The notes beneath the pieces were generated by a model that did not search any database, had not been told where the DNA came from, and saw nothing but the letters and a program-made list of their open reading frames with translations. A DNA stretch of 64,000 bases from Rhizobium sp. FKL33 (GTDB lineage: Bacteria; Pseudomonadota; Alphaproteobacteria; Rhizobiales; Rhizobiaceae), in the NCBI RefSeq assembly GCF_005222915.1, contig NZ_STFX01000026.1, forward strand, positions 1 through 64,000. The letters run 5' to 3'. Shown in pieces: positions 62,590 to 64,000 of this stretch. The first letter of the stretch is position 1; each line of letters begins with the position of its first letter. A program made the position numbers and the translations under genes.

Positions 62590-63603
62590 TCAAGCGGCCT
62601 TGCGCGCGTCCGCCGGAAAGACGAGGCCATAGCGCACCTCGCTTTGCGAGACGCTATATTCCGCCCTGCCGTTGACGGAAGCGGGAACCACACGCTCCAA
62701 TATCGCCGTTCCTAGACGCCGAACCGGTATGCCGGCGTCCTGGCCGGCCCTGCGGTGAGCCGGATCCAGCGGTTCGCGCCAGGATACGCTGACGAAGTCG
62801 CGTCCGTCGCGCTCCTGCATGGCGATGGTCACGACGATCGTCTGACCGGCCGGCAGGAAACTGCCGAAATTGATGGCGTTGATCAGCAACTCATGGAAGG
62901 CGAGGCCGAGATGCATGGTCACATTCGGCGACAGAAGCAGGTTTTCCCCTTCGAAGACAATCAGTTGCTGGCCATTGGGAATATAGGCCGAGACCTGCTG
63001 CTCGAGCAGTTCATGGGCAAAGGCGCCGCGCCATCCTGAGTCCGTGACAAGATCCTGCGACCGGGACAGAGAAAAAATCCGCCCTCTCAGCTTCTGCACA
63101 TAGGCTTCGATGGAATCGGTATATTGCGAGGTCTGCGTAACGATGCTCTGGATGATCGCCAGGAGGTTTTTGGACCGGTGGCTCACGTCCCGCAGCAGCG
63201 ATTGCAGAACCTTTTCGCGACGCCGATCCTCGCCGCGATCGATGATCGTGGTGATGAACTGAATCTGCCCGCCATGGCCGCTGAACGCCAGGACGCGAAA
63301 CTCGAAAACGCCGCCGTTTTCCAGCGTCACTTCGAGAATTTCCGTTTGACGGGTCTCGAGCGCGCGCGACTTGGCGTCCGTCAAGCGACCGCCGATCTCG
63401 GCCCCGAACACAGAGCGATCATCGGGCGCATCGGACTGTTTCAGGCCCCAGTTGTCGGGAAGACCCGTGACGCAGAGATAATTGAAATCGCGGTCCTGCA
63501 GGATAAGGCTGGCGTTCATGTCGAGCAAGGCCGTAATGAAGAACGGGCCAAGCTCTCCATCGTTGAGATCCTTGGCATGCCAAAGGAATCGCCGCACCTT
63601 CAC
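62590..63603 (-). CDS. HWE/HisKA_2-type sensor histidine kinase
   Basis: 337 aa, no TM segment. A PAS-like sensor occupies residues ~20-125 (LQDRDFNYLCVTGLPDNWG). The phosphoryl His142 lies in LLRDVSHRSKNLLAIIQSIV, the HWE-type H box, and the kinase domain has LGLAFHELLINAINFGSF. HWE kinases commonly phosphorylate PhyR. Here phyR is immediately upstream on the same strand, so this is a likely general stress response sensor. It starts at GTG. Confidence 0.9.
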   Translation of the reverse strand: MKVRRFLWHAKDLNDGELGPFFITALLDMNASLILQDRDFNYLCVTGLPDNWGLKQSDAPDDRSVFGAEIGGRLTDAKSRALETRQTEILEVTLENGGVFEFRVLAFSGHGGQIQFITTIIDRGEDRRREKVLQSLLRDVSHRSKNLLAIIQSIVTQTSQYTDSIEAYVQKLRGRIFSLSRSQDLVTDSGWRGAFAHELLEQQVSAYIPNGQQLIVFEGENLLLSPNVTMHLGLAFHELLINAINFGSFLPAGQTIVVTIAMQERDGRDFVSVSWREPLDPAHRRAGQDAGIPVRRLGTAILERVVPASVNGRAEYSVSQSEVRYGLVFPADARKAA

Positions 63604-63688
63604 ACCTCGAAATTACGCGCCGGCGGCGAAAAGACAGATTACGTCTATTCGCGCGCCGCGCTATGCCTGCTACAGCTGTTGAGACCTA

Positions 63689-64000
63689 TCAGGCAGACAT
63701 CGCCTGATACGCCTTTTCGCCTTCATTGAAGAAAAGCGCCTGGCTGATCAATGCCTTCAACATGTCCGGATTGTAAGGCTTGGTGACAAGGAACGTAGGC
63801 TCGGCCCGTTCGCCCGTCAGAAGCCGCTCCGGGAACGCCGTGATGAAAATCACCGGCACGCTGGCGACCTTGAGAATGTCGTTGATCGCGTCGATGCCAG
63901 AGCTGCCATCGGCGAGATGAATGTCAGCGAGAATCATGCCCGGATTGCTGCGGCGATAGAGATCCAGCGCCTCGGAATGGGTGCGTGCGATGCCGCTGAC
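63689..64000 (-). CDS. phyR: General stress response regulator PhyR, C-terminal receiver part (cut by window end)
   Basis: The visible 103 codons are the receiver domain of PhyR. Motifs are NPGMILADIHLADGSSGIDA with the phosphorylated Asp, VPVIFITAFPERLLTGERAE, and TFLVTKPYNPDMLKALISQA. PhyR is an anti-anti-sigma factor: when phosphorylated, its N-terminal sigma-like domain (outside the window) sequesters NepR and frees EcfG. nepR and ecfG are expected just beyond the window. The downstream gene is the likely cognate HWE kinase. Confidence 0.93.
   Translation of the reverse strand, partial: VSGIARTHSEALDLYRRSNPGMILADIHLADGSSGIDAINDILKVASVPVIFITAFPERLLTGERAEPTFLVTKPYNPDMLKALISQALFFNEGEKAYQAMSA

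Noticed and set aside
1-64000. CRISPR arrays, transposases, integrases, tRNA or rRNA genes
   Set aside because: None was seen. The regularly occurring hairpins are single terminators at gene ends, not spaced repeats.

Overview
The window looks like chromosomal DNA from an alphaproteobacterium of the order Hyphomicrobiales (Rhizobiales). It is GC-rich. The gene order matches, almost gene for gene, the flagellar, motility and chemotaxis region known from Sinorhizobium/Rhizobium: the visN-visR regulators, rem, the motB-motC-fliK set, motE between flgI and flgH, and a che operon in the order icpA-cheS-cheY1-cheA-cheW-cheR-cheB-cheY2-cheD-cheT. Genus and species cannot be read from the sequence. 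No rRNA, tRNA, insertion sequence, phage gene or CRISPR array was recognised.

Layout. Positions 1-2.9 kb hold the end of one methyl-accepting chemotaxis protein (MCP) and a complete second MCP in tandem. Positions 3.1-9.8 kb are metabolic: a PuuB-like FAD amine oxidoreductase, the Entner-Doudoroff genes zwf-pgl-edd, and two tandem GNAT acetyltransferases. Positions 9.85-12.4 kb (minus strand) carry folD, an unrecognised coiled-coil protein and a WecG/TagA/CpsF glycosyltransferase. A gene-poor AT-rich stretch of about 440 bp follows.

Positions 12.9-43.0 kb are four flagellar transcription units plus rem and three flagellin genes, all on the minus strand. (a) flgE-flgK-flgL-flaF-flbT-flgD-fliQ-flhA-fliR, then a FliJ-like gene, flgJ, a FlgN-like gene and a FliL-like gene. 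(b) The FtcR/Rem-type regulator rem. (c) A FliH-like gene-motB-motC-fliK-lytic transglycosylase. (d) Three flagellin genes, each apparently with its own leader. (e) flgB-flgC-fliE-flgG-flgA-flgI-motE-flgH-fliL-fliP. (f) flgF-fliI and a membrane protein of unknown role. Positions 43.2-48.3 kb (plus strand) are motA-fliM-fliN-fliG-flhB and an unknown gene. Then, on the minus strand, come visN-visR, fliF and the ten-gene che operon (51.9-60.4 kb). The last 3 kb hold a YbaK-type deacylase, a lone receiver protein, a Crp/Fnr regulator, an HWE-type histidine kinase and the receiver end of PhyR, the general stress response anti-anti-sigma factor, cut by the window edge.

How it works together. The genes encode nearly a whole lateral-type flagellum: export gate, ATPase, rod, rings, hook, junction, filament, proton stator and switch. 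They also encode the chemotaxis phosphorelay that drives it. Known rhizobial hierarchy places VisNR above Rem, and Rem above the structural operons. The sequence adds perfect TTAA-N7-TTAA boxes (the CtrA consensus) upstream of rem (two) and of one flagellin gene, which suggests cell-cycle input. A shared GGGACAT-CCGG leader element in front of all three flagellins is unexplained. The genes usually missing from annotations of such clusters (fliH, fliJ, flgN) appear to be present as diverged small genes. I saw no wholly new multi-gene system. The most interesting leads are the flagellin leader element, the CtrA-type boxes, the diverged export-accessory genes, the second FliL-like protein, the apparently haem-less protoglobin receptor and the Gly/Asp/Phe-rich FliN tail.
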